DNA from: Acinetobacter bereziniae LMG 1003 = CIP 70.12
GTDB taxonomy: Bacteria > Pseudomonadota > Gammaproteobacteria > Pseudomonadales > Moraxellaceae
Assembly: GCF_000368925.1 (NCBI RefSeq)
Contig: NZ_KB849756.1
Coordinates: forward strand, 1,525,948 to 1,589,947
DNA: 64,000 nt
Direction: 5' to 3'
The translations under genes and the position numbers were made by a program. The notes beneath the pieces are model-generated. The model saw only the letters and a program-made list of their open reading frames with translations, did no database searches and had not been told where the DNA came from. Positions 27,832-37,209 of the stretch are shown one piece after another (position 1 is the first letter of the stretch; every line of letters starts with the position of its first letter).

Positions 27832-30135
27832 ATGTCATTTATCAAATCACGCAAAAAGATTGTTAGCAGAGCAATCGCTTCATCACTTTCAGTTATTGCA
27901 ACGTCAGCTATCGCTCAGGACGAAATCGCAAAACTACCAACAATTAAAGCACAAGCAACTGCAGAACAAAGTTTAAAAGTAGATCAGTCGGCTAATACAA
28001 AATTTGTTGCCCCACTTCTTGATACACCTAAGTCGGTATCAGTTATTTCAAAAAAACTTATTGAAGATACGCAAGTCACAACACTTGCCGATGCACTTCG
28101 TACAGTACCAGGAATTACTTTGGGGGCGGGTGAAGGTGGTAACCCAAATGGTGACCGTCCATTTATCCGTGGTTATAACTCTGAAAGTTCAATGTATATA
28201 GATGGGGTTCGTAATTCAACTTCACAAAACCGTGAAATGTTTGCAGTTGAGCAAGTAGAAGTAACCAAAGGTTCAGCCTCTGCTATGGGCGGTGCTGGAA
28301 CTTCAGGTGGTAGCATTAATATGATTTCTAAAGTCGCTAAAAAAGGTGACTTTCTAGAAGGTTCTGTCGCTGGTGGTACAGACAATTACCAACGTATTAC
28401 CCTAGATGGAAATAAAGATTTTGGTAATGGTATTGCTGCACGTGTTGCGGTGATGGGACATCACAACGAAAAAGCTGGGCAAGATGATGGCGCAGAATAC
28501 AAACGTGCAGGGATCGCGCCTAGTATTACTTTTGGTTTAGACACGCCAACTCGTGCAACTCTAAGTTATTATTACTTAAAATCAGACGATACACCCGATT
28601 CAGGTGTTCCATATAATTATGATGTTTCTAAAAAAGCAACTGTTGGCAAGCCTGTCGATGTTAAGCAAGGCATTTATTATGGTTGGTTAGATCGCGATTT
28701 CCAAAAACAGGAAAATCAAAGTGGTACATTAAAATTAGAACATGATCTCACAGAAAACCTTACGCTAAGTAATACTGCTGTTTATAATAAATCAAAAAAT
28801 AATTACCTATGGACTCAACCAGATGACAGCCAAGGCAACATTGTCAATGGTAAAGTTTGGCGTCGTGTGAACACCAATCTTACAAGCACCGACAGTTTTA
28901 CTGATCAATTGGCTTTAACAGGTAAACTAAATACAGGTGCTTTCAAACATAAGTTTAATATCGGTGCAGAATACTCAAAACAAGATTCTGATCGTGGAAC
29001 GAATATAGTTACAGACCCGAATACATCAAAAATTGGCGGTAGTTCAAGTAATAACAATGCAAATAACGCATGTTCGCTGACAAACTCTAATGGTTGGTGT
29101 ACTGATTTAAACAATCCTAACTCTCATGATGCATGGCTAGGGAAAGTAACTGCTAATCCAAATGTAACCAATATTACCTCTAAAACACAATCAGTCTATG
29201 CTTTAGATAATATTGAAATTACGCCTCAATGGTTACTCGATTTGGGTGTTCGCTGGGATAAATTCGAAACTGACATGAAATATAATCAAGATTCAGGTTC
29301 AGGCGCGACAGCAATTAAAGCTGGCACACATTATACCTCTGATAACGACTTCTTTAACTACCAATTAGGCGTAACTTTTAAGCCTGCTGAAAATGGTTCC
29401 ATTTATTTAAGCTATGCAACTTCAGCAAACCCTGTCGGTGTGGATGCTGGTGATGGTTCTGAAGGAATTAGTGTTCCAGGACGTAACACCACTGATGAAC
29501 AATCTCGTGCAATTAATAACTTAAAGCCAGAAGAAGTTAAAACCTATGAAATTGGAACAAAATGGGATCTGTTTGGTGATAAGTTAAATTTAACAGCAGC
29601 TATTTTCCGTACTGAGAAAGAAAATACACGTGCATTAGACACTGATGGTTTCACACGTAATATTGGTGAAACTCGTGTAGATGGTATTGAATTAGGTGCG
29701 AATGGTAATATTACCAATAAATGGGCAATCAGTGCAGGTTATACCTATCTAGATAGTGAAATCGTAGATGCTGGTTTTACAAAAAATACTGATGGAACTT
29801 ATTCTCCAAGTTCAACCAATGGAAATCAAGTTCAAAACGTAGCGAAGAACTCAGCCACTCTATGGACAACCTATCAAGTGCTTCCACAATTGAATTTAGG
29901 TGTTGGGGCAATAGCGATGGATAAAGTTTACGGCGATGCTGCCAATACTAAATTTGTTCCAGGCTATGTTCGCTACGATGCAATGGCACGTTATAACGTT
30001 AACAAAAATGTTGATCTACAATTAAATCTAAACAACCTTTCAGATAAACGTTATTTCACCAAAGCCTATGCATCACACTATGCAACAGAGGCTGAAGGTC
30101 GTAATGCAGTATTGTCGATCAACTTTAAATATTAA
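27832..30135 (+). CDS. TonB-dependent receptor, PiuA/Fiu-like
   Basis: This 767-residue outer-membrane receptor has a signal peptide ending near IATSAIA-QD. The plug carries DTPKSVSVISKKLIED (residues 64-80), ADALRTVPGITLGAGEGG and DRPFIRGYNSESSMYIDGVRN. AVEQVEVTKGSASAMGGAGTSGG gives the TonB-receptor signature. These motifs are those of the PiuA/Fiu catecholate-siderophore group, whose members import ferric catecholates and siderophore-conjugated beta-lactams. The barrel ends RNAVLSINFKY, with a terminal aromatic residue. A related receptor and piuC follow in the same direction. Confidence 0.9.
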   Translation: MSFIKSRKKIVSRAIASSLSVIATSAIAQDEIAKLPTIKAQATAEQSLKVDQSANTKFVAPLLDTPKSVSVISKKLIEDTQVTTLADALRTVPGITLGAGEGGNPNGDRPFIRGYNSESSMYIDGVRNSTSQNREMFAVEQVEVTKGSASAMGGAGTSGGSINMISKVAKKGDFLEGSVAGGTDNYQRITLDGNKDFGNGIAARVAVMGHHNEKAGQDDGAEYKRAGIAPSITFGLDTPTRATLSYYYLKSDDTPDSGVPYNYDVSKKATVGKPVDVKQGIYYGWLDRDFQKQENQSGTLKLEHDLTENLTLSNTAVYNKSKNNYLWTQPDDSQGNIVNGKVWRRVNTNLTSTDSFTDQLALTGKLNTGAFKHKFNIGAEYSKQDSDRGTNIVTDPNTSKIGGSSSNNNANNACSLTNSNGWCTDLNNPNSHDAWLGKVTANPNVTNITSKTQSVYALDNIEITPQWLLDLGVRWDKFETDMKYNQDSGSGATAIKAGTHYTSDNDFFNYQLGVTFKPAENGSIYLSYATSANPVGVDAGDGSEGISVPGRNTTDEQSRAINNLKPEEVKTYEIGTKWDLFGDKLNLTAAIFRTEKENTRALDTDGFTRNIGETRVDGIELGANGNITNKWAISAGYTYLDSEIVDAGFTKNTDGTYSPSSTNGNQVQNVAKNSATLWTTYQVLPQLNLGVGAIAMDKVYGDAANTKFVPGYVRYDAMARYNVNKNVDLQLNLNNLSDKRYFTKAYASHYATEAEGRNAVLSINFKY

Positions 30136-30161
30136 TAGTTAATACTTTAAAAATTAAATTG

Positions 30162-30194
30162 AAATGGCTCCTTTTCATAGGGGGCCATTTTTTT
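30162..30194 (+). terminator. Terminator of the first PiuA-like receptor
   Basis: AAATGGCTCC and GGGGCCATTT pair with one G-T pair around a 9-nt loop, followed by a T run. It is 26 bp after the stop. Confidence 0.85.
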
Positions 30195-30426
30195 CGTATA
30201 ATTTAGCTTGTTATTCCTTCAATTAAAGATAAACCTCACTGTTATTAATTCTCACTAAAAAATTATCCTATAATTTCCAATAGTTATTTTTTACCAATCA
30301 TTAAAAATACACTATATTTCAGCAATATGATCAAATTCAATCAATCATATCTTCTATAGCTTTCTTTAATTATATTGAATGAATTAAACAGTTTTTCCGT
30401 ATGAATAATTATTTACACACATTGTT

Positions 30427-30445
30427 AATGAAAATAATTATCATT
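30427..30445 (+). promoter_or_regulatory. Fur box
   Basis: AATGAAAATAATTATCATT matches the Fur 7-1-7 consensus with one difference. It is about 97 bp upstream of the receptor start. Confidence 0.85.
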
Positions 30446-30541
30446 AGAATTCGCAATATTGATTACATACCTTAACAATTTCTCCATTATTGCGACATAA
30501 AAGTCTTTGCGCAGTAGTGGATAAGTTCAATATGATCTGCG

Positions 30542-32893
30542 ATGGATGCAAAAATGGCTCGAAAGTATTCTGTAAAAAACAAAAAAGTGAAAACAGTTGC
30601 ATTGGCAATTGCTTTACCCAATTTAGCGTTTGCTGCTGCTGAGGAAACTCCTACCCAACTTCCAACAATTCAGGCACGTGCAGAACAAAATGCATCCTAT
30701 TTAGCACCTAAAACTTCCTCGACCAAACGGACAGAAAGGGTTTTAGATACAGCTAAGACAGTACAAGTGATCACTGAAAAAGCACTTAAAGATCAAGGTT
30801 TACTTTCATTGCAGCAGGCATTAGCAACGACCCCAGGTATAAGTTTCGGTGCGGGTGAAGGTGGTGGTGGTTATGGAGATAAAATCAATCTGCGCGGATA
30901 CGACGCAACCTACAACACCACGGTTGATGGTTTACGAGACGCAGCCTTAACCAACCGTTCAGATTTATTCAACTATGAAGCTGTTGAAGTCATCAAAGGC
31001 GCAAACTCTGTTGAAAACGGCGTAGGTCAAATTAGTGGTGGTGTCAATTTAGTTTCAAAAACGCCTAAAAACCGTGATAGCAATGAAATCACATTGGGAT
31101 TCGGTTCAGACAATTATAAACGCTTTACTGGTGATTTTAATAAAGTTGTAGATCAAGATTTAGCATTCCGCCTAAACGTTATGGGGCATCAAAACACTTA
31201 TGCTGGTCGTGATGAAGAAATGAAGCGCTGGGGAATTGCCCCTTCGGTTACATTTGGCATAAGTGATACGACCAAAGCAACGTTATCTTACCTTTATCAA
31301 AAAGATGAAAATGCCCCACAATACGGCGTGCCTTACTATAATGGCAAATCAGTCAAGGGGATTTCAGATAAAAACAGCTATGGTTATCGCAATCTAGATC
31401 AACAAAATATTGAAAATCAAGTTGTCACATTCAAAGTAGAAAGCGAAATCAGCCCTAACGCAAAACTCAACTCAATCACCCGTTATAGTGATATTGAACA
31501 AAAAGCGACTGTATCTGCACCACAGGGAACCTTCTGCTTAGCAGATGGTACATCACCAACAGCGATCACAAATACAAATCAAACAGGTTATAAGAATTGT
31601 AGTGTGACTTCTGGTTCAACGACCATTACAGTACCAAATGGTTCTTATTATATTTCTGGTCCCCGTGGCTATTATCGAGATACCCACAATAAACAATTTG
31701 CCAATGACACCAATATCAATATGCAATTTAAAACAGGAATCATTGATCATGCTGTTGTCGCTGGTGTAGGTTTTAGTCGTGAAGACTATTCAATTACAAC
31801 AGCTGGGTATTTATATAATTCAAATGGTTCATCTGCTGGTAGTTCCATTACAACACCGCTTTACATGAATGTATATAATCCAGATAACTTTTGGCATGGT
31901 CCAACAAACTTCCGTAAAACAGGTGTAGCTGAAGGCTATTTAAATGTTTATTCCGCGTATGTGTTTGACACTTTAAAGTTCGGTGAACAATGGTTACTCA
32001 ACCTTGGTGTACGTAATGACTATACTGATGGTCAATATCGTTCAGACACTGTTTCTACAACTACAGCAGCCGTGACTCGTGGTCAAAACTACAAACAATC
32101 TGATAATTTAATTTCCTATAATGCTGGCTTAACGTTTAAGTCAACGCCTGCAACCAGTCTGTATTTGTCTTATGCCAATGCTCAAAAGCCTGTACAAAAC
32201 ACTGCAAGTGGTGGATGTTCTCAAACCATTACCAATAATGCAATCACAGCAAACTCTTGTAGTACTGATCCTGAAAATGCTGTTGCCTATGAAGTTGGTG
32301 CGAAGTGGCAAGCAAATCCTAACTTCTTAATTTCTGCCGCAATATTCCGCAATGAACAGGATAAAGTCCGTGTAACCAATGATATACCGGGACAGCCTGA
32401 TGCAAAATTAGATGGTAAAAACTATGTTCAGGGTGTTGAGTTTGGTTTAGCCGGTGAAATAACACCTAAATGGAACATCACAGCAAGTGCAGCCTATATG
32501 GAGGGTAAATATGATCAAACCAAAGTCAATGGTTCACCCAATATTGATTTTCAAAAAGGCGATAAGTTAGTCAATGTTCCGAAAGTTTCAGGTAGCTTAT
32601 GGACCACTTATCAACTTAATGATCAATGGCAAGCTGGATACGGTTTAACCTATCAAGGTGAAATGTATTTAAGCACACGTTCAGCGACAAATAATCTTGT
32701 ACAACAGATCAAATCTGATGATTATTTGATTCACAATGCCTCTGTGACATATAGCTACAACAAAGATTTAAGTTTCCAATTATTAGGACAAAACTTAAGT
32801 GATGAAAAGTACTATACCCATATTCGTAACAATGGTTGGGCGATGCCAGGTGAAGGTCGTAAAGGTGTATTTAACATTAACTATAAATTCTAA
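30542..32893 (+). CDS. TonB-dependent receptor, PiuA/Fiu-like, second copy
   Basis: This 783-residue receptor is related to the preceding one. A basic N-terminus precedes a short hydrophobic stretch (VALAIALPNLAFA-AA). The plug has RVLDTAKTVQVITEKAL, ALATTPGISFGAGEGGGGYG and AVEVIKGANSVENGVGQISGG. The barrel ends GRKGVFNINYKF. Its start could be ATG 30542 or ATG 30554; GGATG before the latter could serve as a ribosome site. A cysteine-rich extracellular stretch appears near residues 325-355 (FCLADG ... KNCSV). Ligand specificity probably differs from the first copy. piuC follows directly. Confidence 0.88.
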   Translation: MDAKMARKYSVKNKKVKTVALAIALPNLAFAAAEETPTQLPTIQARAEQNASYLAPKTSSTKRTERVLDTAKTVQVITEKALKDQGLLSLQQALATTPGISFGAGEGGGGYGDKINLRGYDATYNTTVDGLRDAALTNRSDLFNYEAVEVIKGANSVENGVGQISGGVNLVSKTPKNRDSNEITLGFGSDNYKRFTGDFNKVVDQDLAFRLNVMGHQNTYAGRDEEMKRWGIAPSVTFGISDTTKATLSYLYQKDENAPQYGVPYYNGKSVKGISDKNSYGYRNLDQQNIENQVVTFKVESEISPNAKLNSITRYSDIEQKATVSAPQGTFCLADGTSPTAITNTNQTGYKNCSVTSGSTTITVPNGSYYISGPRGYYRDTHNKQFANDTNINMQFKTGIIDHAVVAGVGFSREDYSITTAGYLYNSNGSSAGSSITTPLYMNVYNPDNFWHGPTNFRKTGVAEGYLNVYSAYVFDTLKFGEQWLLNLGVRNDYTDGQYRSDTVSTTTAAVTRGQNYKQSDNLISYNAGLTFKSTPATSLYLSYANAQKPVQNTASGGCSQTITNNAITANSCSTDPENAVAYEVGAKWQANPNFLISAAIFRNEQDKVRVTNDIPGQPDAKLDGKNYVQGVEFGLAGEITPKWNITASAAYMEGKYDQTKVNGSPNIDFQKGDKLVNVPKVSGSLWTTYQLNDQWQAGYGLTYQGEMYLSTRSATNNLVQQIKSDDYLIHNASVTYSYNKDLSFQLLGQNLSDEKYYTHIRNNGWAMPGEGRKGVFNINYKF

Positions 32894-32918
32894 GATGTAG
32901 ACAAACTATGTTAAAATT

Positions 32919-32950
32919 CAGCGTCTGATTGATCAGGCGCTGTTTCTTTT
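32919..32950 (+). terminator. Terminator between the TonB receptor and piuC
   Basis: CAGCGTCTGA and TCAGGCGCTG pair with one G-T mismatch pair around a 4-nt loop, followed by TTTCTTTTTT. Its 3' tract ends just before the piuC ribosome site. Confidence 0.8.
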
Positions 32951-32965
32951 TTGGGGAAGAAAATC

Positions 32966-33649
32966 ATGATTTTACACATTCCAAATTTACTCAATATGGA
33001 TGAATTAAATCATTGTCGTCAAAAACTTTCTCAAGCGGAATGGATTGATGGAAAAGTCACTACAGGCTATCAATCCGCACATTTAAAAAATAATTTACAA
33101 CTTTCCCAAGATTCCCAAGAAGCCTTAGAGTTAGGTCAAATCATTCAACATGCAGCGAATTCAAATCCACTTTTTTTTAGTGCTGCCCTTCCAAAAACTT
33201 TTTTGCCCCCCCTGTTCAATTGCTATCAACACGGTGGAAACTTTGGCATGCATGTCGATAATGCGATTCGTCACCATCCTCAGTTAAATCAGTATCTAAG
33301 AACCGATGTATCTTGTACTGTTTTTCTGACCAATCTTGATGAATATGAAGGTGGAGAACTGGTTATTGAAGATACGTTCGGAACACAAGAAGTAAAACTC
33401 CCCGCAGGCGATGCGATTGTTTACCCTGCCACCAGCTTGCATCGTGTTAATCCTGTCACTGAAGGTGCTCGCATTGCCTCTTTCTTCTGGGTGCAAAGCT
33501 TTGTTTCTTCGGATGCTCAACGGCGAATGTTGTTTGATCTTGATCAAAATATTCAAAAATTGGCCATAGAACTTTCTGCAACACATGAGCAAGTAATTAG
33601 TCTAACTGGGATTTATCACAATCTATTGCGCGAATGGAGTGATTTATAA
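32966..33649 (+). CDS. piuC: Fe(II)- and 2-oxoglutarate-dependent dioxygenase PiuC
   Basis: PiuC (also YbiX) is a PKHD-type hydroxylase commonly encoded beside PiuA/Fiu receptors, with a possible role in siderophore processing. The protein is 227 residues from ATG 32966, which follows GGGGAAGA; an earlier TTG would place that ribosome site inside the gene. The iron ligands are the H-x-D in NFGMHVDNAIRHH near residue 97 and the histidine in ATSLHRVNPVTEG near residue 158, with R-x-x-S-F-F-W nearby for 2-oxoglutarate. No signal peptide. Its place after the receptor supports an iron-uptake role. Confidence 0.92.
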   Translation: MILHIPNLLNMDELNHCRQKLSQAEWIDGKVTTGYQSAHLKNNLQLSQDSQEALELGQIIQHAANSNPLFFSAALPKTFLPPLFNCYQHGGNFGMHVDNAIRHHPQLNQYLRTDVSCTVFLTNLDEYEGGELVIEDTFGTQEVKLPAGDAIVYPATSLHRVNPVTEGARIASFFWVQSFVSSDAQRRMLFDLDQNIQKLAIELSATHEQVISLTGIYHNLLREWSDL

Positions 33650-33723
33650 ATTTAATTCACAGGTTATTTGTACGGTAATTGATCAACCCATTTGTGTAAA
33701 TTTGGATAAATGAGAAATCAGCA

Positions 33724-34824
33724 ATGAATAAAAAAATCCTCCCCCCTCTCACACAAATTCCCCCCCATTTACAGACTATTGCTGATTATGAAAAGCAGGC
33801 TGAACAGCATTTAGCTGAAAATACTTGGCACTACCTTCAAGGTGGGGCGATGGATGAACAAAGTGTCAGAGACAACTTAGAACAATTTAAAAAAATTCAA
33901 CTCATCCCCAGATTACTGAATGACCTCACCCAAGGTTCAACGCAATGTGAAATTTTAGGCGAAGTATTCCCTCATCCAATCTTTCTTGCACCCATCGGAC
34001 ATCAGCAATTGTTTCATCCAGACGGTGAGTCAGCAACAGCCCTAGCTGCTGAGGTTCTCGGAAGTAATATGCTACTCAGCACATTTACCAACACCGATAT
34101 GCGCTTGATCAAGAAAGAAAATCCATTTAAATGGTTTCAACTGTATTGGCAAGGTGATCGTGAAAAATCGTTGGCTTTGGTGCGTTTAGCAGAACAACAA
34201 AACTTTAAAGCGATTGTGATCACTGTGGACTCACCACATACAGGTATTCGTGATCGTGAACGTCGTGTGAATTTTCAATTGCCCGAAGGAATGCAACATC
34301 CACACACACCTACACATATTCCTCTGCCCGAAATCTCAACAGATCAACATCCAGTTTTTCAGGGCTTAATGCAAATTGCACCGACATGGGCGGATATTGA
34401 GTTTATGATTGCTCAAACTTCTTTACCTGTGATTTTAAAAGGGGTTCTACATCCGCTTGATGCCCAAAAAGCTGTCGAAACTGGAGTAAAAGGACTGATC
34501 GTCTCCAATCATGGTGGACGTGTACTTAATAGTGCCATTTCACCACTCAAAGCACTTGAACAAATTCGTAAGGTCGTACCGAATGACTTCCCCCTACTTT
34601 TGGATGGGGGTATTCGTCGTGGTACCGATGTTTTTAAAGCGTTGGCTTTAGGTGCAAATGCGGTGCTGATCGGACGACCTGCAATCTATGGATTGTCTGT
34701 TGCAGGTGCTTTAGGGGTTGCACATGTGCTTAAAATTTTAAAGGAAGAATTTGAAATTACCATGGCATTAATGGGAACAGCTCGCATAAATGAAATCAAT
34801 CAAGAATATATTTTTCAAGATTAA
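33724..34824 (+). CDS. FMN-dependent alpha-hydroxy acid oxidase/dehydrogenase
   Basis: This 366-residue flavoenzyme belongs to the lactate/glycolate oxidase family, which oxidises L-2-hydroxy acids to 2-oxo acids. The N-terminal WHYLQGGAMDEQSVRDN has the FMN-binding G-G region. ILAPIGHQQLFHPDGE and KGVLHPLDAQKA (catalytic-type lysine) follow. The active-site base is H263 and the substrate arginine R266 in SNHGGR. The usual R-Q-L-D after this motif is R-V-L-N here. LDGGIRRGTDVFKALALGANAVLIGR binds the FMN phosphate. It lies 74 bp after piuC. The substrate is unknown; lactate is one candidate. Confidence 0.85.
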   Translation: MNKKILPPLTQIPPHLQTIADYEKQAEQHLAENTWHYLQGGAMDEQSVRDNLEQFKKIQLIPRLLNDLTQGSTQCEILGEVFPHPIFLAPIGHQQLFHPDGESATALAAEVLGSNMLLSTFTNTDMRLIKKENPFKWFQLYWQGDREKSLALVRLAEQQNFKAIVITVDSPHTGIRDRERRVNFQLPEGMQHPHTPTHIPLPEISTDQHPVFQGLMQIAPTWADIEFMIAQTSLPVILKGVLHPLDAQKAVETGVKGLIVSNHGGRVLNSAISPLKALEQIRKVVPNDFPLLLDGGIRRGTDVFKALALGANAVLIGRPAIYGLSVAGALGVAHVLKILKEEFEITMALMGTARINEINQEYIFQD

Positions 34825-35101
34825 GCCATTCAAAGGAAATTTTTCTCTCAACTGATATTTTTTATGCAAATTAAGGAAATTATTTCCAAGACAACTGTTT
34901 TAGAATTAATCTCAAGTTAAACCATTTGCAAGTCTTCAGTGTTTAAATTTATATCGTGATATCCACGTATAATTTTTTGAAATTTACATTATTTTCACCA
35001 TAAAAATACTTGTAAATTGAACAGATAGACACAATCTATATCGGTAGTAAGTTGCCTTTACCCAAGAAGCGAGCAACGACAACTACACAAGGAGTTCCCT
35101 C

Positions 35102-36799
35102 ATGATGTTGGCTGATCCAAGTAAAAAATACCGTCGCATGTACCAGCGTGTAGACTTGCCTGACCGTCAGTGGCCAAACAACGAAATCAATAAAGCGCCT
35201 ATTTGGATGAGTACCGACCTCCGTGATGGTAACCAAGCAATTTTTGAACCGATGAACATTGAACAGAAATTCAAAATGTTCCAAATGTTGGTCAAAATTG
35301 GCTTTAAACATATTGAAATTGGTTTTCCTTCAGCATCTCAGATTGATTTTGATTTCACACGCAAATTGATTGAGGAAGGTCATATTCCAGATGACGTCTA
35401 TATCGAAGTTTTAGTACAAGCTCGTGATCACTTGATTGCACGTACCTTTGAATCATTGCAAGGGGCTAAACGTGCTATTGTTCACATCTATAACTCAAAC
35501 TCTCCAACCTTCCGTAAGAAAGTGTTGAATGTCGATGTGAATGGTGCCAAACAATTGGCAATCAATGCTGCAACCAAAGTTAAAGAATATGCTGCAAAAC
35601 AGCCTGAAACCGAATTCATTTTTCAATACAGCCCAGAATGCTTTACTGCGACTGAATTAGAAGTCGCTAAAGATGTCTGCGATGCTGTAACCGAAATTTG
35701 GGAAGCAACTCCGGATAATAAAGTTATTTTAAACTTGCCTGCGACTGTGGAAGTATCTGGTCCTCATGTCTACGCAGATCAAATTGAATGGATGCATCGT
35801 AATTTAGCCCGTCGTGATGGAGTGATCATTTCTGTACACTGCCACAATGACCGTGGATGTGGTATTGCTGCATCTGAGTTGGCGATCATGGCAGGTGCAG
35901 ATCGTGTTGAAGGTTGTGTATTTGGAAACGGCGAACGTACAGGTAATGTTGACGTGGCTGCAATTGCCTTGAATATGTATACCCAAGGTGTGGCTTGCGA
36001 ATTAGATTTTTCTAATATTAATGAAATTATCGCCACTATTGAAGAATGTACAGGTTTACCAGTCCATCCACGACATCCATATGCAGGCGATTTAGTCTTT
36101 ACTGCATTCTCTGGCTCACACCAAGATGCAATTAAAAAAGGCTTTGAGTTCCAAAAAGACGAAGAAATTTGGGATATGCCTTATTTACCGATCGACCCTA
36201 AAGACTTAGGTCGTGATTATGATGCGGTTATCCGTGTCAACTCACAGTCGGGTAAAGGGGGTATTGCATACTTATTAGAATCAAACTACAACGTTGTATT
36301 ACCACGTCGCTTGCAAATTGAATTCTCGCAAATTGTTCAGCAAGTTGCCGATGAAGAAGGTGTCGAAGTTTCAGCGCAGCAAATCTGGACTTTGTTTAAA
36401 GACACTTATGTTTCTGCAAAAGATGCTCATTATTCAGCGAAAAACTACAGACTTTCAGACGAAAATGGCAATCAGGTCATTGAGCTTGAGGTAGTCGTGA
36501 ATGGAGAAAGTCAGCGTTTACGTGGTGAAGGCAATGGTCCAATTTCAGCGATTTTAAATGCACTTCAATTACCAATTGATGTCTTGAACTATGAAGAACG
36601 TAGTATCAGCTCTGGTGCACATGCCAAAGCCTTGGCATTAATTGAACTTCAAGTTCAAGGCACAGGTAAGTCAGCATTTGGTGCTGGTGTACATGACAAC
36701 ATTGTGACCTCATCTATTGAGGCAATAATTGCAGCGACCAATCGTTTAATTGATCAAGGGGTACTCAGCACAGATCAAGTGATCGCAGCTGCTGTATAA
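35102..36799 (+). CDS. leuA: 2-isopropylmalate synthase
   Basis: LeuA condenses 2-ketoisovalerate with acetyl-CoA, the first step specific to leucine synthesis. The 565-residue protein is of the LeuA2-like type. STDLRDGNQAIFEPMN near residue 37 is the catalytic HMG-CoA-lyase-like signature. VISVHCHNDRGCGIAASELA near residue 240 carries metal-binding histidines, and VEGCVFGNGERTGNVD follows. The C-terminal dimerisation and regulatory domain starts near residue 430. The ribosome site AAGGAGTTCCCTC precedes ATG 35102. No leucine-rich leader peptide was found upstream, so attenuation is not supported. Confidence 0.96.
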   Translation: MMLADPSKKYRRMYQRVDLPDRQWPNNEINKAPIWMSTDLRDGNQAIFEPMNIEQKFKMFQMLVKIGFKHIEIGFPSASQIDFDFTRKLIEEGHIPDDVYIEVLVQARDHLIARTFESLQGAKRAIVHIYNSNSPTFRKKVLNVDVNGAKQLAINAATKVKEYAAKQPETEFIFQYSPECFTATELEVAKDVCDAVTEIWEATPDNKVILNLPATVEVSGPHVYADQIEWMHRNLARRDGVIISVHCHNDRGCGIAASELAIMAGADRVEGCVFGNGERTGNVDVAAIALNMYTQGVACELDFSNINEIIATIEECTGLPVHPRHPYAGDLVFTAFSGSHQDAIKKGFEFQKDEEIWDMPYLPIDPKDLGRDYDAVIRVNSQSGKGGIAYLLESNYNVVLPRRLQIEFSQIVQQVADEEGVEVSAQQIWTLFKDTYVSAKDAHYSAKNYRLSDENGNQVIELEVVVNGESQRLRGEGNGPISAILNALQLPIDVLNYEERSISSGAHAKALALIELQVQGTGKSAFGAGVHDNIVTSSIEAIIAATNRLIDQGVLSTDQVIAAAV

Positions 36800-37209
36800 G
36801 CTATATCAATTAAATGACTTTAGAAAGGATACCCCTGAGTGGTATCCTTTCTTTTATCTATTGATATTGATTGATATTACACATCATGACGCAGGGATAA
36901 GTTAAAAGTGCTTTGACCATTCATTTCATCTAAATGCGATTTGGATCAACTCAATATCGATCAGCAACTATTCACAAAATATGTTTTTTGATATTGTCAT
37001 TAATTGTGCAATAAAATTTGAGCAAAATTAAAGTATTGGCTGAATGATCATCATTTAAGGCATTAAAACCTAGTGGTTAAACCTAGACTAAAGTCATGTG
37101 CAGTTGAAAAATGACTTTCGTATCATTCGTTTATTCGCAATAATGATGATGTCGTTGTGAGTAACATCAATTTATTCTGCTACCTAAAATTTTAAGGTGA
37201 ATATTTCCA
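36800..37209. other. Spacer between leuA and metX
   Basis: This 410-bp stretch contains the leuA terminator at 36824-36854 and then AT-rich sequence with no reading frame of note. The metX promoter must lie here. I looked for a SAM- or methionine-responsive RNA element and saw no convincing fold. Confidence 0.6.
36824..36854 (+). terminator. Terminator of leuA
   Basis: AAAGGATACC and GGTATCCTTT form a perfect 10-bp stem with a 7-nt loop, followed by CTTTTAT. It is 25 bp after the stop. Confidence 0.9.

Larger units (their letters stand above)
30136..30541. other. Spacer between the two TonB receptors
   Basis: This 406-bp AT-rich spacer contains the terminator of the first receptor at 30162-30194 and a Fur box at 30427-30445 before the second. 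I saw no short gene. The second receptor therefore probably has its own iron-responsive promoter. Confidence 0.65.

Noticed and set aside
34825..35101. Leucine attenuator upstream of leuA
   Set aside because: There is no short reading frame rich in leucine codons and no paired terminator and antiterminator stems.
36855..37209. SAM or methionine riboswitch upstream of metX
   Set aside because: I saw no conserved core sequence or convincing multi-helix fold.
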